From the NCBI GenBank assembly GCA_009841265.1, contig VXMB01000007.1, forward strand, positions 372,001 to 436,000: a DNA stretch of 64,000 nucleotides, given 5' to 3'. Of the stretch, positions 49,910-60,493 are shown piece by piece. Origin of the DNA: Gemmatimonadota bacterium. GTDB taxonomy: Bacteria; JAAXHH01. How positions within the stretch are numbered: the stretch's first letter is position 1; the number at the start of each line of letters is the position of its first letter. The position numbers were made by a program, and so were the translations under genes. The notes beneath the pieces were generated by a model, which saw only the letters and a program-made list of their open reading frames with translations, did not search any database and was not told where the DNA came from.

Positions 49910-52900
49910 ATGAAAAAACCCCGGGGTCTCTACGATCCGGCCTATGAGCACGACGCGTGCGGTGTGGGTGTCGTGGCGAATCTGAGCGGCGAGAAGTCGT
50001 ACGCCATCATTCGTAACGCCATCCGTGTGCTGGTCAACCTGGAGCATCGGGGCGCCTGCGGATGCGATCCCCACACCGGTGACGGCGCGGGACTGCTATT
50101 CCAGCTTCCCCATGACTTCTTCAAGCGGCAATGCAGGCTCTCCGGAATTTCATTGCCGGAAGCCGGCCAGTACGCCGTGGGCATGGTGTTCCTGCCCAGA
50201 GGCGCCGAACACCGCCGGTGGTGCGAGCGGGCGATCGAGAAGACCGTCTGGGAGGAAGACCAGGTGTTCCTGGGGTGGCGCGACGTGCCGGTGGATTTCA
50301 GCCAGGCCGGGGAACTGGCGACCCAGGTGTCCCCGCTGATCCGGCAGTTCTTCATCGGAAGCGGCGACCAGGTGTCCGATCAGGACCGCTTCGAGCGCAA
50401 GCTGTACGTCATCCGCAAGGTCATCGAAAACGCCGTCGACGCGAAGCTTCCAGAGGACAACCGCGACGACTTCTATATCGCCAGCCTTTCGAGCAAGACC
50501 ATCGTCTACAAGGGACTGCTTCGGGCCGATCAGCTGGATTCCTTCTACCGCGACCTGTCCGACGAGTCCATCGTCACGTCCCTGGCCCTGGTTCATTCCA
50601 GGTATAGCACGAACACGCTGGGGTCGTGGCGTCTTGCCCATCCCTACCGGCTGCTCTGCCACAACGGCGAAATCAACACGATCCGCGGGAACCAGAACTG
50701 GATGCGCGCCCGGGAGGCGCTCTTCGCGTCTCCGCTGTTCGGCGACGACATGGCCAAGCTGAGCCCGATCATCCGCGAAGGCGCCAGCGATACGGCGGGG
50801 TTCGACAACGCGCTGGAACTGCTGGTCTCCACGGGACGGTCGCTGCCCCACGCCCTCATGATGATGATCCCGGAAGCCTGGGAAAACCATGAGTCGATGT
50901 CGGACGAGAAGAAGGCCTTCTACGAATACCACGCCTGCCTCATGGAACCGTGGGACGGTCCGGCCCTCATCGCGGCGTGCGACGGGGACCGCATCTGCAC
51001 GACCCTGGACCGCAACGGACTGCGGCCCTTCCGGTACGTGGTGACGAAGGATGATTTCGTCGTCGGCGCGTCGGAAGCCGGGGTGCTGGATATCCCGCCC
51101 GAACGGATCCTTACGCGCGGACGGCTGCAGCCCGGACGCCTGTTCCTTATCGACACGATCCGCGGCCGCATCGTCACCGACAACGAGATCAAGCACGAGA
51201 TCAGTTCGCGCAAGCCCTATCGCGCCTGGCTGGACGAGCACATGGAGAACCTGGACGACCTGCCGGAGCCGGACGACGTACCCGCGCTCGACCTGGCGAC
51301 GCTGGAAGAACGGCAGCGGGCCTTCGGATACACCAGCGAGGAACTGAAGATCCTCATCGGCCCCATGGCGGCCCATGGGTACGAACCCGTGGGGTCCATG
51401 GGCAACGACGCGCCGATCGCCGTCCTGTCCAACAAGCCGCAACTGCTGTTCCACTACTTCAAGCAGCTGTTCGCCCAGGTCACTAATCCTCCCCTGGACG
51501 CCATCCGCGAAGAGCTGGTCACGTCCGTGGATACTTCGATCGGGCCCGAGCAGGACCTCTTCGCCGAAACGCCCGATCACTGCCGGCAACTCCGGATTCC
51601 CCGCCCCGTGCTGTCCAACGGGGAACTCGCCCGCATCCGGGAACTCGACTTTCCCGGGCTGAAATCGGAGACGCTTCCTGCGGTGTTCCGGCGGTCGACC
51701 GGCACTCTTGAGGAAGCCGTGGACGAGCTCTGCCACGAGGCGGGCCGGGCCATCCGGGAACGGGGCGCGACGCTGCTCATCCTTTCGGACCGGAAAGTCG
51801 GACCGGACTGGATCCAGATCCCAAGCCTGATCGCCACCGCCGCCGTGCATCATTATCTCATACGGGAAGGACTGCGGACCAGCGCGGCCATCGTCGTGGA
51901 ATCGGGCGAGCCGCGGGAGGTCATGCACTTCTGCCTGCTCATCGGTTATGGGGCCAATGCCATTAATCCCTACCTGACCCTCGAAACGGTCGAGTGGATG
52001 AGCATCGACGGCCTGATCGAACCGCCAGCCGGCGCGGCCAGCCCGCTCGGCGCGGCCGGCTCGGTCAGCCCGGCAGGTGCGGCCGGCGCGGACAAGGCGC
52101 GGGAGAACCTGATCAACGCCCTGTGCAAGGGCGTCCTGAAGACCATGTCCAAGATGGGCATCTCCACCATCAAGTCCTACCACGGCGCGCAGATCTTCGA
52201 GGCCATCGGCCTGAAGCAGTCGGTCATCGACAAGTACTTCACGTGGACCGCGTCCCGCATCGAGGGCATAGGGCTGCCCGAGATCGAAGCGGAGTACCGC
52301 CAGCATCACCACCACGGCTATCCCGAACGTCCTGTGGCGAACGGACATACGCTGGACGTGGGGGGCTACTACCAGTGGCGGAGCGACGGCGAGCACCATC
52401 TCTTCAACCCCCAGACCATCGCGCTTCTGCAGACGTCGACGCGCACCGGCGACTATGAACTCTTCCGCCAGTACACGGACCAGATCGACGACCAGACGCG
52501 TCTGCTGGGGACGCTGCGCGGCCTGTTCGACTACAAGCAGGCGCAGCCTCCGGTGCCCATCGAGGAGGTGGAGCCGGCATCGGAGATCGTCAAGCGCTTC
52601 TCCACCGGTGCCATGTCCTACGGCTCCATCAGCAAGGAGGCCCACGAGACGCTGGCCATCGCCATGAACCGCATCGGCGGCCGGAGCAATTCGGGCGAGG
52701 GCGGCGAGGACCCGGAACGCTACTATCCCGACGAGAACGGCGACTGGCGGAACAGCGCCATCAAGCAAGTGGCCTCGGGCCGGTTCGGGGTGACGAGCAA
52801 CTACCTGGTCAACGCCACGGACCTGCAGATCAAGATGGCCCAGGGCGCGAAGCCCGGGGAAGGCGGTCAGCTGCCGGGCCACAAGGTCTTCGAAGAGATC

Positions 52901-54550
52901 GCGCGCGTGCGGAAGTCGACCCCCGGCGTGGGGCTCATCTCGCCGCCGCCCCATCACGACATCTACTCCATTGAGGACCTGGCCCAGCTGATCCACGACC
53001 TGAAGAGCGCCAACGACCGGGCCCGCATCCACGTCAAACTCGTGGCCGAGGTGGGCGTGGGCACCGTGGCGGCCGGCGTGTCCAAGGGCAAGGCCGACGT
53101 GGTCCTCATCAGCGGGTACGACGGCGGCACGGGCGCCTCGCCGGAATCCTCCATGAAGCACGCGGGCGTGCCCTGGGAACTGGGCGTGGCCGAGACCCAG
53201 CAGGTCCTGGTCCAGAACGACCTTCGGGGCCGCATTGTCGTACAGACCGACGGCCAGCTCAAGACGGGCCGCGACGTGGTCATCGCCTGCATGCTGGGCG
53301 CCGAGGAGTTCGGTTTCGCCACGGCCGCCCTGGTGGTGAGCGGCTGCATCATGCTCCGCAAGTGCCACCTGAACACCTGCTCCGTGGGCGTGGCGACGCA
53401 GGACGAGGAGCTGCGCAAGCGCTTCACGGGCAAGCCCGAGCACGTCATCAACTTCATGATGTTCATCGCCGAGCAGATGCGCGAGCAGATGGCCCAGTTG
53501 GGCTTCCGGACGGTGAACGAGATGGTGGGACGCACCGACTGCCTCGATACGCGCAAGGCCATCGACCACTGGAAGGCGAAGGGCCTGGACTTCACCCGCA
53601 TGCTCGCGCCCGTGGAGGCGCCCGACCGCGTGGCCCGCTACTGCTGCCAGAGCCAGGACCACGGCCTGGAGAAGAAGCTCGACCAGCGGCTCATCGAACT
53701 GTCGACCGAGGCCCTGGAGGACCGCCAGCCTGTCGCGCTGCGGCACGCGATCCACAACATCGACCGGACGGCGGGCGCCATGCTCAGCGCGGAAGTGTCC
53801 CGCAGGCACGGCGAGGAAGGCCTTCCGGAGAACACGATCCGGGCCAGGCTGCACGGGTCGGCCGGCCAGAGTTTCGGCGCTTTCCTTGCGCCGGGCATCA
53901 CCTTCCTCCTGGAAGGCGAATCCAACGACTACACGGGCAAGGGACTGTCCGGCGGCATCATGGCCGTTTTCCCGCCCGAGAACGCGAGCTTCGTGCCCAC
54001 CGAGAACGTGATCATCGGCAACGTGGCCCTCTATGGCGCCACCGGAGGGCAGGCCTACTTCCGCGGCCGGGCCGGGGAACGGTTCGCCGTGCGGAACAGC
54101 GGCGCCGAGACCGTGGTCGAAGGCGTCGGCGACCACGGATGCGAATACATGACCGGCGGCCGCGTGGTCGTCATCGGTCCGGTGGGTCGCAACTTCGCCG
54201 CGGGCATGAGCGGCGGCGTAGCCTACGTCCTTGATGAAAAGGGCGTCTTCCCCGGACTGTGCAACCAGGAGATGGTGGATCTGGAACCGCTGATCGAGGA
54301 AGAGGACGTCGCCGAGGTGCGGCGGCTGATCGAGGCCCACGTTCGGTATACCGGCAGCGACCGGGGCGAGGACGTGCTGGCCCGGTGGTCCGAACTCCGG
54401 GACGCCTTCGTCAAGGTCATGCCCGTCGACTACCGCCGCGCACTCAAGGAAATGGCGGAACGGGCTGCGCAGGAAGCCGAGACCAACGGACATCCTGCCG
54501 AGACAGTGCCTGAAGCCGTCCCCGTAGGCGTGAACGGCGGCAAGGGATAA
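49910..54550 (+). CDS. gltB: Glutamate synthase large subunit
   Basis: A 1546-residue GltB that makes two glutamates from glutamine and 2-oxoglutarate. The mature N-terminal cysteine is C17 in [11 protein letters not shown], so about 16 residues are removed, and the amidotransferase domain follows. The FMN-binding synthase domain contains [21 protein letters not shown] and [44 protein letters not shown]. The 3Fe-4S ligands are in [27 protein letters not shown]. An Ala-Gly-Pro-rich insertion ([26 protein letters not shown]) comes from an in-frame repeat. gltD follows after 18 nt. Confidence 0.96.
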   Translation: MKKPRGLYDPAYEHDACGVGVVANLSGEKSYAIIRNAIRVLVNLEHRGACGCDPHTGDGAGLLFQLPHDFFKRQCRLSGISLPEAGQYAVGMVFLPRGAEHRRWCERAIEKTVWEEDQVFLGWRDVPVDFSQAGELATQVSPLIRQFFIGSGDQVSDQDRFERKLYVIRKVIENAVDAKLPEDNRDDFYIASLSSKTIVYKGLLRADQLDSFYRDLSDESIVTSLALVHSRYSTNTLGSWRLAHPYRLLCHNGEINTIRGNQNWMRAREALFASPLFGDDMAKLSPIIREGASDTAGFDNALELLVSTGRSLPHALMMMIPEAWENHESMSDEKKAFYEYHACLMEPWDGPALIAACDGDRICTTLDRNGLRPFRYVVTKDDFVVGASEAGVLDIPPERILTRGRLQPGRLFLIDTIRGRIVTDNEIKHEISSRKPYRAWLDEHMENLDDLPEPDDVPALDLATLEERQRAFGYTSEELKILIGPMAAHGYEPVGSMGNDAPIAVLSNKPQLLFHYFKQLFAQVTNPPLDAIREELVTSVDTSIGPEQDLFAETPDHCRQLRIPRPVLSNGELARIRELDFPGLKSETLPAVFRRSTGTLEEAVDELCHEAGRAIRERGATLLILSDRKVGPDWIQIPSLIATAAVHHYLIREGLRTSAAIVVESGEPREVMHFCLLIGYGANAINPYLTLETVEWMSIDGLIEPPAGAASPLGAAGSVSPAGAAGADKARENLINALCKGVLKTMSKMGISTIKSYHGAQIFEAIGLKQSVIDKYFTWTASRIEGIGLPEIEAEYRQHHHHGYPERPVANGHTLDVGGYYQWRSDGEHHLFNPQTIALLQTSTRTGDYELFRQYTDQIDDQTRLLGTLRGLFDYKQAQPPVPIEEVEPASEIVKRFSTGAMSYGSISKEAHETLAIAMNRIGGRSNSGEGGEDPERYYPDENGDWRNSAIKQVASGRFGVTSNYLVNATDLQIKMAQGAKPGEGGQLPGHKVFEEIARVRKSTPGVGLISPPPHHDIYSIEDLAQLIHDLKSANDRARIHVKLVAEVGVGTVAAGVSKGKADVVLISGYDGGTGASPESSMKHAGVPWELGVAETQQVLVQNDLRGRIVVQTDGQLKTGRDVVIACMLGAEEFGFATAALVVSGCIMLRKCHLNTCSVGVATQDEELRKRFTGKPEHVINFMMFIAEQMREQMAQLGFRTVNEMVGRTDCLDTRKAIDHWKAKGLDFTRMLAPVEAPDRVARYCCQSQDHGLEKKLDQRLIELSTEALEDRQPVALRHAIHNIDRTAGAMLSAEVSRRHGEEGLPENTIRARLHGSAGQSFGAFLAPGITFLLEGESNDYTGKGLSGGIMAVFPPENASFVPTENVIIGNVALYGATGGQAYFRGRAGERFAVRNSGAETVVEGVGDHGCEYMTGGRVVVIGPVGRNFAAGMSGGVAYVLDEKGVFPGLCNQEMVDLEPLIEEEDVAEVRRLIEAHVRYTGSDRGEDVLARWSELRDAFVKVMPVDYRRALKEMAERAAQEAETNGHPAETVPEAVPVGVNGGKG
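52023..52094. repeat. GC-rich imperfect in-frame repeat inserted in gltB
   Basis: Related GGCGCGGCC- and GGTGCGGCC-containing units encode the Ala/Gly/Ser/Pro stretch before [15 protein letters not shown]. The core family sequence continues on both sides, so it is a local expansion rather than a disruption. Confidence 0.55.
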
Positions 54551-54568
54551 CTTTCAACAGACGGATTT

Positions 54569-56065
54569 ATGGGTAAAACAACCGGCTTCATGGAGTACGA
54601 GCGGGGGACGGCAGGTTATCGTGACCCCCTCAAACGCGTCGGCGACTGGGAAGAGTTCATCCTGCCCATGGCAGAAGATTCGCTGCGGGAGCAGGGCGCC
54701 CGCTGCATGGACTGCGGCATTCCCTTCTGCCACACCGGGGTTCCGATGGGCAAGGGACCCGGCGCGTCGGGCTGCCCCCTGAACAACCTCATTCCCGACT
54801 GGAACGACCTGGTCTACCGGAACCACTGGAAGGAAGCCCTCCAGCAGTTGCACAAGACCAACAATTTCCCCGAGTTCACCGGGCGGGTCTGCCCCGCGCC
54901 CTGCGAGGGCTCCTGCGTACTCGGTATCAACGCCGATCCGGTGACCATCAAGAGCATCGAGTGCGCCATCGTCGACCGCGGTTTCGAGGAAGGCTGGATC
55001 CAGCCCGATCCGCCGCCGAAGCGGACCGGCAAGAAGGTGGCCGTCATCGGATCCGGGCCCGCCGGCCTGGCCTGCGCCGCCCAGCTCAACCGCGCCGGCC
55101 ACCACGTGACGGTCTACGAACGGGCCGACCGACCGGGCGGACTACTCATGTACGGCATCCCGAACATGAAGCTCGACAAGGAGAAGGTCGTCCAGCGCCG
55201 CCTCAACCAGATGACGGCCGAGGGCGTCGAGTTCGTGACCGGCGTCGAGATCGGCAGGGACGTGCCCGCGGCGGACCTGGGCAGCGAAAACGACGCCGTG
55301 GTGATCTGCACCGGCGCCACCAAACCCAACGACTTCGTGCGCAACGCGCCGGGCCGCGGCCTGGACGGCGTCCATTTCGCCATGGACTTCCTCCACGCGA
55401 ACACGAAGAGCCTGCTGGACTCGGGTCACAAGGACGGGAACTACATCTCGGCCAAGGACAAGCACGTGATCGTATTGGGCGGCGGCGATACAGGCACCGA
55501 CTGTGTGGGTACGGCAATCCGCCACGGCTGCAGGACGATGAACCAGTTCGACGTGATCCCCAAACCGCCTCCCGAACGCGCGCCGGGCAACCCCTGGCCC
55601 CAGTGGCCGGTGGTCTACAAGCTCGACTACGGCCAGGAAGAAGGCAAGGCCCTCTTCGGCGCCGATCCCCGGCGCTACGACACCAGCACCGTGGAGTTCA
55701 TCGACGACGGCCAGGGCCGGGTCAAGGCCCTGCGCACCATCGACCTCGACTGGTCGGTCCCCAGCAACGGAGCGCCCTTCAGCCCGAAGAAGGGCACGGA
55801 GCAGGAGTGGCCCGCCGACCTCGTCCTTCTGGCGATGGGCTTCTCCGGTCCCGAGGATCCGGTGATCGAGCAGCTCGAAGTGGAACGGGACGCCCGGTCA
55901 AACGCCCAGGCCGAATACGGGAAGTACGCCACGAGCGTAGAGAACGTCTTCGCGGCCGGGGACGCCCGCCGCGGCCAAAGCCTGGTGGTCTGGGCTATCC
56001 ACGAAGGCCGGGGCGCCGCCCGGGAAGTGGACCGCTACCTCATGGGGAGCACGGACCTGCCTTAG
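54569..56065 (+). CDS. gltD: Glutamate synthase small subunit
   Basis: A 498-residue FAD- and NADPH-dependent partner of GltB. The cysteine-rich N-terminal part coordinates two 4Fe-4S clusters ([24 protein letters not shown] and [13 protein letters not shown]). The FAD site is [28 protein letters not shown] and the NADPH site is [21 protein letters not shown]. It ends [33 protein letters not shown], the second FAD motif. A 15-bp duplication spans its stop codon. Confidence 0.96.
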   Translation: MGKTTGFMEYERGTAGYRDPLKRVGDWEEFILPMAEDSLREQGARCMDCGIPFCHTGVPMGKGPGASGCPLNNLIPDWNDLVYRNHWKEALQQLHKTNNFPEFTGRVCPAPCEGSCVLGINADPVTIKSIECAIVDRGFEEGWIQPDPPPKRTGKKVAVIGSGPAGLACAAQLNRAGHHVTVYERADRPGGLLMYGIPNMKLDKEKVVQRRLNQMTAEGVEFVTGVEIGRDVPAADLGSENDAVVICTGATKPNDFVRNAPGRGLDGVHFAMDFLHANTKSLLDSGHKDGNYISAKDKHVIVLGGGDTGTDCVGTAIRHGCRTMNQFDVIPKPPPERAPGNPWPQWPVVYKLDYGQEEGKALFGADPRRYDTSTVEFIDDGQGRVKALRTIDLDWSVPSNGAPFSPKKGTEQEWPADLVLLAMGFSGPEDPVIEQLEVERDARSNAQAEYGKYATSVENVFAAGDARRGQSLVVWAIHEGRGAAREVDRYLMGSTDLP

Positions 56066-56081
56066 GCGGACCTGCCGTAGG
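56052..56081. repeat. 15-bp tandem repeat spanning the gltD stop codon
   Basis: CGGACCTGCCTTAGG (56052-56066) and CGGACCTGCCGTAGG (56067-56081). The first copy contains the last codons and stop TAG of gltD (56063-56065); the second repeats it, with a second TAG one unit later. Confidence 0.8.
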
Positions 56082-56089
56082 ACCCATTG

Positions 56090-56935
56090 TCACGCCGACT
56101 TCCTCGACCTCTCCTGCAGATCGTAAAGCGACGCGACCTCGTCTTCATAGCGCGGAATGGGGAAATCCGCCATGGTGAAGCGGGCCTGTGAAGCCCGTTC
56201 GCCGCGGACCAGCCGGCTGTGCGCCTCGACCTTGTCCGACATGACCCCGCAGTGGATGGGGAAGGCGTCGGCCGCGCGGTAGCTGAGGATGAGCGTCTTA
56301 CGCGGCCGGTCCGACGAGTTGATGGCCGAAGCGTGAGGCGTCATGGCGCTCATGAAGATCGCCGTGCCCCCGGTGCCTTCCGGCAGCACGGCCTCGGAAT
56401 CGTCCACTTCCTCCGTGACCTTGCCCCGGAAGAACCCCTCGGTGCTGTGGCTCATCAACGATTTCGTGTGGCGCCGGGGAATGACCTTCAGGCAGCCGTT
56501 CTCCTCGGAGGTGTCGTCGAGGTAGAAGAGGATGGACACCGAATCGCGGTTGGTCAGGGGGTAGTAGGACAGGTCCTGGTGCCACTCCACGATGGACCCG
56601 ATGTTCTGGGGTTTCATGTTGATCTTACTGTAGTGGAAGAGCAGGTTCGGGCCGAACAGCTGTTCGACGCAGTCCAGCAGGGCGGTCGATTCCGAGAAAT
56701 CCCGGAAGGGCTGATAGTAAGTGCACGGTTCGTAGATACGCCGCACCAGCATACCGTCCGGTTCCTGGTTCGGTTCCATCTCCATGCGCGCGGCGTCGTG
56801 ATTCGCCTTCGTGTTACTTTCCGATACCCGGTCTATTTCCGACTTCAAGGCTGCGAGGTCCTCACCTGATATGAAATCCGGGTAGACGACGTATCCCTCG
56901 CGGTTGTAATGATCGATTTGATCCGGGGTGAACAT
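56090..56935 (-). CDS. Phytanoyl-CoA dioxygenase (PhyH)-family protein
   Basis: A 281-residue Fe(II)/2-oxoglutarate oxygenase. The metal ligands are H119 and D121 in VEWHQDLSYYPLT and H201 in MTPHASAINSSDRP; R210 or R212 binds 2-oxoglutarate. FRDFSESTALLDCVEQLFGPNLLFHYSKINMKP is the typical entry. It hydroxylates an unknown small molecule (halide, lipid, alkaloid or natural product). Start 56935 has GGAGG. It is convergent with gltD, and the amine oxidase lies upstream on the same strand. Confidence 0.9.
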   Translation of the reverse strand: MFTPDQIDHYNREGYVVYPDFISGEDLAALKSEIDRVSESNTKANHDAARMEMEPNQEPDGMLVRRIYEPCTYYQPFRDFSESTALLDCVEQLFGPNLLFHYSKINMKPQNIGSIVEWHQDLSYYPLTNRDSVSILFYLDDTSEENGCLKVIPRRHTKSLMSHSTEGFFRGKVTEEVDDSEAVLPEGTGGTAIFMSAMTPHASAINSSDRPRKTLILSYRAADAFPIHCGVMSDKVEAHSRLVRGERASQARFTMADFPIPRYEDEVASLYDLQERSRKSA

Positions 56936-57028
56936 GCTTAGCCTCCGGGGCGCTTCGTGAGGTTCTGGCTGGTCGATTATGGGGAGGAAGGTAGGCGGAT
57001 AGGGGAGGAGCGTCAAGGCCGAAACGGC

Positions 57029-58384
57029 TCACGGCACCAGCCACCCCGGCATATTCGGGATGCCCGCAATTCGGCGCACCATCTGCCGGCGCGAGATGAC
57101 CAAGGTCGCGCGGGAGCGCTCCTCGGTAACCGACGTATCAATCTCCCTGGCGGCCCGCAGACCCGACTCGAGGGCGCCCTGCATCCAACCCCTACTCCCC
57201 GAGGCGTGCTCGCCGGCGAAGTGAATGGGGCCCTCGGGCGATGCCAGTTCAGGGTGCTCCGAGAACGGAGGATTGTAATTGGCGAAGGCCGCCCCGATCC
57301 AGGGCTGATGCTCCCATGCGAAGTGGGTTCCGTGTTCCGCAACCTCGCGCGTGCCGGGGAACAGGTTATTGAAGCGACCGATGAAACCGGGCACGATGGC
57401 GCCGGGTGAGGTCGCCGCGATCCTGCGTGCCAGTTCTCCGAACATGTAGGACATCAGAACACCCCGAGGCCCCTCCTGGTTCCAGGTGGGATGCCAGAAC
57501 TCCGAATACCCCTCCGCGAAAGTCAACCCCCATCCGTTCAAGCCGTCGTCCTCCCAGATTCGCTGCGCATACTGGACGTAAACCCGGGTGACGTCCTGGT
57601 AGGAGGTGGCTTCGAAGGCCGCTTGCTTCGATGCCGAGAGGACGGGGTCGAACTCGATCTTGTCGATGACCGGGAGGGGGACCGTGCAGATGAGTTTGCG
57701 ACCCCGCAGTTCCTTCGCGGCGGGTCCGTAGGTGGCCGCCACCCCGCTCTCGTCCCGGACTACTTTCGTCACCGGCAAGCCGGTCCGCACGCGGTCTCCG
57801 AGCGCTTCGGCGAAGGCCATCGGCAAGGCATCGATCCCGGCCGGAATCTTGAGCCACGCGTCCCGACCCCCACTGAGGAACACGGCCGGTGTCTGCCGCT
57901 GGCGGACCCCCTGATCGGAAACGACGAGGTACTCACCCTCCTGGGTATAGAAGGGCGATGTCTCGATGCCGAAATGGTCGATGTAACCGAGCGTCAGATC
58001 GTGTGAGGGCGGGATGCGGGCCGGACCGGTCTCGGCGATGAGCCCGTCGTCGAAGGGCTCGCGTAGCGTCTGTGCACGGCCCCCGACTATGTTTGATGCT
58101 TCCAGGACCTGGACATCGTGCCCCGCCCGGACCAACTCGTACGCGGCGACCAGCCCGGACAAGCCGGCGCCCACCACGATCACGTCGACGCTGTCTTCAG
58201 GTGGTGGCGTCGGCGTCGGTTCGGGCGGCGCCTCGGTCGGGTCACTGTCATCCGGACCCGTGACGTTGTCCGAGCAGCCGGAGCCCAGGAACAAAGGGAC
58301 TAGGGCGGTGCTGCTTCGGGCGATAAAGTTACGGCGGCTGAGCGTTGTCTTTTTCTTGTTGGCCGTCATCTTGTCGTCAGTCAT
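57029..58384 (-). CDS. Flavin monoamine/L-amino-acid oxidase-family protein with Tat/lipoprotein signal
   Basis: A 451-residue FAD amine oxidase. The N-terminus has a twin-arginine motif (TTLSRRNFIARSS) and a lipobox-like LFLGSGC before a Pro-rich linker (EAPPEPTPTPPP), so it is probably exported folded and may be lipid-anchored. The Rossmann motif DVIVVGAGLSGLVAAYELVRAGHDVQVLEASNIVGGRA, the FAD-binding GGRDAWLKIPAGIDALPMAFAEAL region and the C-terminal GPIHFAGEHASGSRGWMQGALESGLRAA are standard. It would oxidise a primary amine or amino acid to the imine and H2O2. Confidence 0.9.
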   Translation of the reverse strand: MTDDKMTANKKKTTLSRRNFIARSSTALVPLFLGSGCSDNVTGPDDSDPTEAPPEPTPTPPPEDSVDVIVVGAGLSGLVAAYELVRAGHDVQVLEASNIVGGRAQTLREPFDDGLIAETGPARIPPSHDLTLGYIDHFGIETSPFYTQEGEYLVVSDQGVRQRQTPAVFLSGGRDAWLKIPAGIDALPMAFAEALGDRVRTGLPVTKVVRDESGVAATYGPAAKELRGRKLICTVPLPVIDKIEFDPVLSASKQAAFEATSYQDVTRVYVQYAQRIWEDDGLNGWGLTFAEGYSEFWHPTWNQEGPRGVLMSYMFGELARRIAATSPGAIVPGFIGRFNNLFPGTREVAEHGTHFAWEHQPWIGAAFANYNPPFSEHPELASPEGPIHFAGEHASGSRGWMQGALESGLRAAREIDTSVTEERSRATLVISRRQMVRRIAGIPNMPGWLVP

Positions 58385-58892
58385 CGGTATTTGGTCACCA
58401 TTTGGCGAAGATTCATGATAGATGATCAGCCGTCGGCGGACAGTAGGTGTTAAGTCCGCGCGGCACGGATTGGCCCGGTCGTGCGTTGGCTTTTAACGCT
58501 GGTTTTGGGCATCATCCATACCAATGCGCTGTGAAAGCGCTGTGAAAGCTGACTGTGGAGTTTAAACGATTGATTCGGTATACTTCAATATTAAAAGTAA
58601 AATCTCCACAATAAAGTCTCGGCCGAGGATGCCTGCACAGCGGGTCTTGGACAGCGTGGTGATGTAATGCGTGGCGTCAAGCGTATCAAGTTTAGTTCAG
58701 CAGGTGAAAGGCGGTATGAGACCGGCATGAAAGTGTTCGAAGTGGTCGATGAATCGCTAACCTGATGACAATTTATGACAAATATCGTACATTCCAATGA
58801 GAAACAACCGATGAGAAAATTGGATAACTTGAGCCGATTTCACAAATCCAGGATGAGTTAAAAGAAGAGACAAGACAGGATGCAGTCCGCTT
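58385..58892. other. Gene-poor region before the toxin array
   Basis: 508 bp with lower GC and no convincing gene. An 11-bp tandem GCGCTGTGAAA occurs at 58526 and 58537. A 32-codon frame at 58667-58765 reads RIKFSSAGERRYETGMKVFEVVDESL, possibly a remnant of a small toxin-antitoxin or phage gene. The promoter of the zeta-like gene should be here but no clear -35/-10 pair was found. Confidence 0.4.
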
Positions 58893-59423
58893 TTGCAAAA
58901 TACGATCGAAAAGAAGATATTCGTAATTGCCGGACCGAATGGGGCGGGGAAGACCACGTTTGCCACCGAATTCTTGCCCAATGAGGCTGATTGCCCGATC
59001 TTCGTTAATGCCGATTTCATCGCACTGGGTCTGAACTCCATTCGTCCTGATCGAACAACCTTTCAAGCTGGCCGGTTGATGTTGACGCTGATCAATGAAT
59101 ATGCTCAAAAAGGTGAGAGTTTTGCTTTTGAGACTACACTGAGCGGACGTAATTATGCCCGAAGGATTCCTCGCTGGCGGCAACAAGGATATCTGGTAAA
59201 GCTGTTCTTCTTGGGCCTACCCGACCCTGAAACCGCAATCGCGCGCGTTGCGCAACGGGTGTCCGAAGGCGGGCATGGCGTACCCGAGGTCGATATCCGC
59301 CGACGGTTCGACTCCGGCTGGAGCAACTTCGTGCACATTTATAGGGATCTTGTTGATGAGTGGGCTTTATATGACAATTCAGGCGAGGTGCCGAAACTGT
59401 TGGAAGAGGTGAGTCAGAGGTGA
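58893..59423 (+). CDS. Zeta-toxin-family P-loop kinase
   Basis: A 176-residue P-loop protein. The Walker A is IAGPNGAGKTTFATEF at about 12-27; ADFIALGLNSIRP holds the zeta-type substrate Asp; SFAFETTLSGRNYARRIPRWRQQGYLVKLFFLGLPDPETAIARVAQRVSEGGHGVPE is the conserved middle. The family includes UDP-GlcNAc kinases of toxin-antitoxin type and related nucleotide kinases. TTG 58893 is the only usable start and AGGA is 13 nt upstream. It overlaps the next gene by 4 nt (GTGA). Confidence 0.85.
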   Translation: MQNTIEKKIFVIAGPNGAGKTTFATEFLPNEADCPIFVNADFIALGLNSIRPDRTTFQAGRLMLTLINEYAQKGESFAFETTLSGRNYARRIPRWRQQGYLVKLFFLGLPDPETAIARVAQRVSEGGHGVPEVDIRRRFDSGWSNFVHIYRDLVDEWALYDNSGEVPKLLEEVSQR

Positions 59424-59923
59424 ATTCAGACAGTCGACTGGCAAACAGCAGACCACGTGATCCGGACTTTGTCGGTGCCGAGGCCGCCATACACAGGGCC
59501 GCCAAACGCGCACGCGAACGAGCCGAGGCCTTCGCCAGGACCGCTGCAGTAGCGGAGCAAACCGTGGCGGAATCCGGTGTAATGTATGCAGCAGGGCTTT
59601 ATCTCAACACGAGAAACAGGACTCTTGACCTGATGAGCAAAGACTCCGTCCTGAACATACTCCGTACGCACAAGGCAACCCTCGTGAAGCTATACGGTGT
59701 TACCGAGCTCGCCCTTTTCGGTCCCATCGCCCGCGACCAGGCAACTGACGGTAGCGACATCGGTGTTGTGGTTGGTTTCGACTCGCCCGCGACATCGGAG
59801 CGTTATCATGGTGTCCAGTTCTACCTGGAAGACCTGCTGGGTTATCCGGTCGATCTGGTAACAGACAAAGCGTTGCGGGCGGAGATACGACCGTATGTTG
59901 AACGGGAAATGGTCGATGTCTGA
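59420..59923 (+). CDS. Zeta-partner-like N-terminus fused to MNT nucleotidyltransferase antitoxin with degenerate active site
   Basis: A 167-residue product. Residues 1-40 (RDPDFVGAEAAIHRAAKRARERAEAFAR) look like the small protein that normally follows zeta genes. From about 72 it becomes an MntA-type minimal nucleotidyltransferase: MSKDSVLNILRTHKATLVKLYGVTELALFG. The catalytic signature is damaged: GPIAR replaces GSxAR (P102) and DIG replaces DxD (G115); the third Asp, D145 in PVDLVT, remains. An internal ATG at 59633 could give the MNT domain alone. It couples zeta (GTGA) to HEPN (8-nt overlap). Confidence 0.7.
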   Translation: MNSDSRLANSRPRDPDFVGAEAAIHRAAKRARERAEAFARTAAVAEQTVAESGVMYAAGLYLNTRNRTLDLMSKDSVLNILRTHKATLVKLYGVTELALFGPIARDQATDGSDIGVVVGFDSPATSERYHGVQFYLEDLLGYPVDLVTDKALRAEIRPYVEREMVDV

Positions 59924-60287
59924 AACCCACAACGAAGCACGTTATTGTCGGCGCCATATTCAGGATATGATCGACTACTGCCAGAAAGTACTTTCTAATA
60001 CGGAAGGACTGGACCATGAGGCGTTCAGTACCGACACGCTCGTCTACGATGCCACATTGCGCAATCTGGAACTGATCGGCGAGGCGGCAATTCATATTCC
60101 AGGCGATTTGCGTGATGCGCACCCCGAAATATACTGGCGCCGCTTCATAGCAACACGTAACCGCCTGGTTCACGGTTACTGGGGTATAGACGACGACGTG
60201 ATCTGGGACGTCATCCGGACGGACGTACCAAGACTCCTGCCCGAACTGCGGAACCTGTTGAACGAGGTGAATAAGGAATCCGGGTAG
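59916..60287 (+). CDS. HEPN-domain toxin (HepT/DUF86)
   Basis: A 123-residue all-alpha HEPN protein. The RX4HXY RNase motif is R81-N-R-L-V-H86-G-Y88 in ATRNRLVHGYWGIDDDVIWDVI, the catalytic Arg-His pair of HepT toxins; the Tyr is the residue AMPylated by active MntA. The upstream part includes RHIQDMIDYCQKVL and LRNLELIGEAA, also standard. The start at 59916 (ATGTCTGA overlap with the MNT stop) gives the usual MSExHN-type N-terminus; an earlier ATG at 59895 adds seven residues. Confidence 0.88.
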   Translation: MSETHNEARYCRRHIQDMIDYCQKVLSNTEGLDHEAFSTDTLVYDATLRNLELIGEAAIHIPGDLRDAHPEIYWRRFIATRNRLVHGYWGIDDDVIWDVIRTDVPRLLPELRNLLNEVNKESG

Positions 60288-60493
60288 CGGATTTAACCTT
60301 TAGTGTTCCGGCCGGTTATTCGCATCCTCCATGAATCAATCTTCTGCAGGTTTCCGTTCCTCGATCCATAATTAGTGAAGTGTTGGTCTGCGCGATATCA
60401 GTTCTGGATGACCAATAGACACCTTGCCATAATTGCTTCCAGCCCTCCTACCGTACTTCTCCAACCGTCTCCCGTATCGAAAGTCCTTCGCCC

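Noticed and set aside
50150..54493. Very long open frame on the strand opposite gltB
   Set aside because: It is the antisense shadow of a GC-rich gene; its translation is His/Gly/Val/Asp-rich and matches no family, while the plus-strand frame is clearly GltB.
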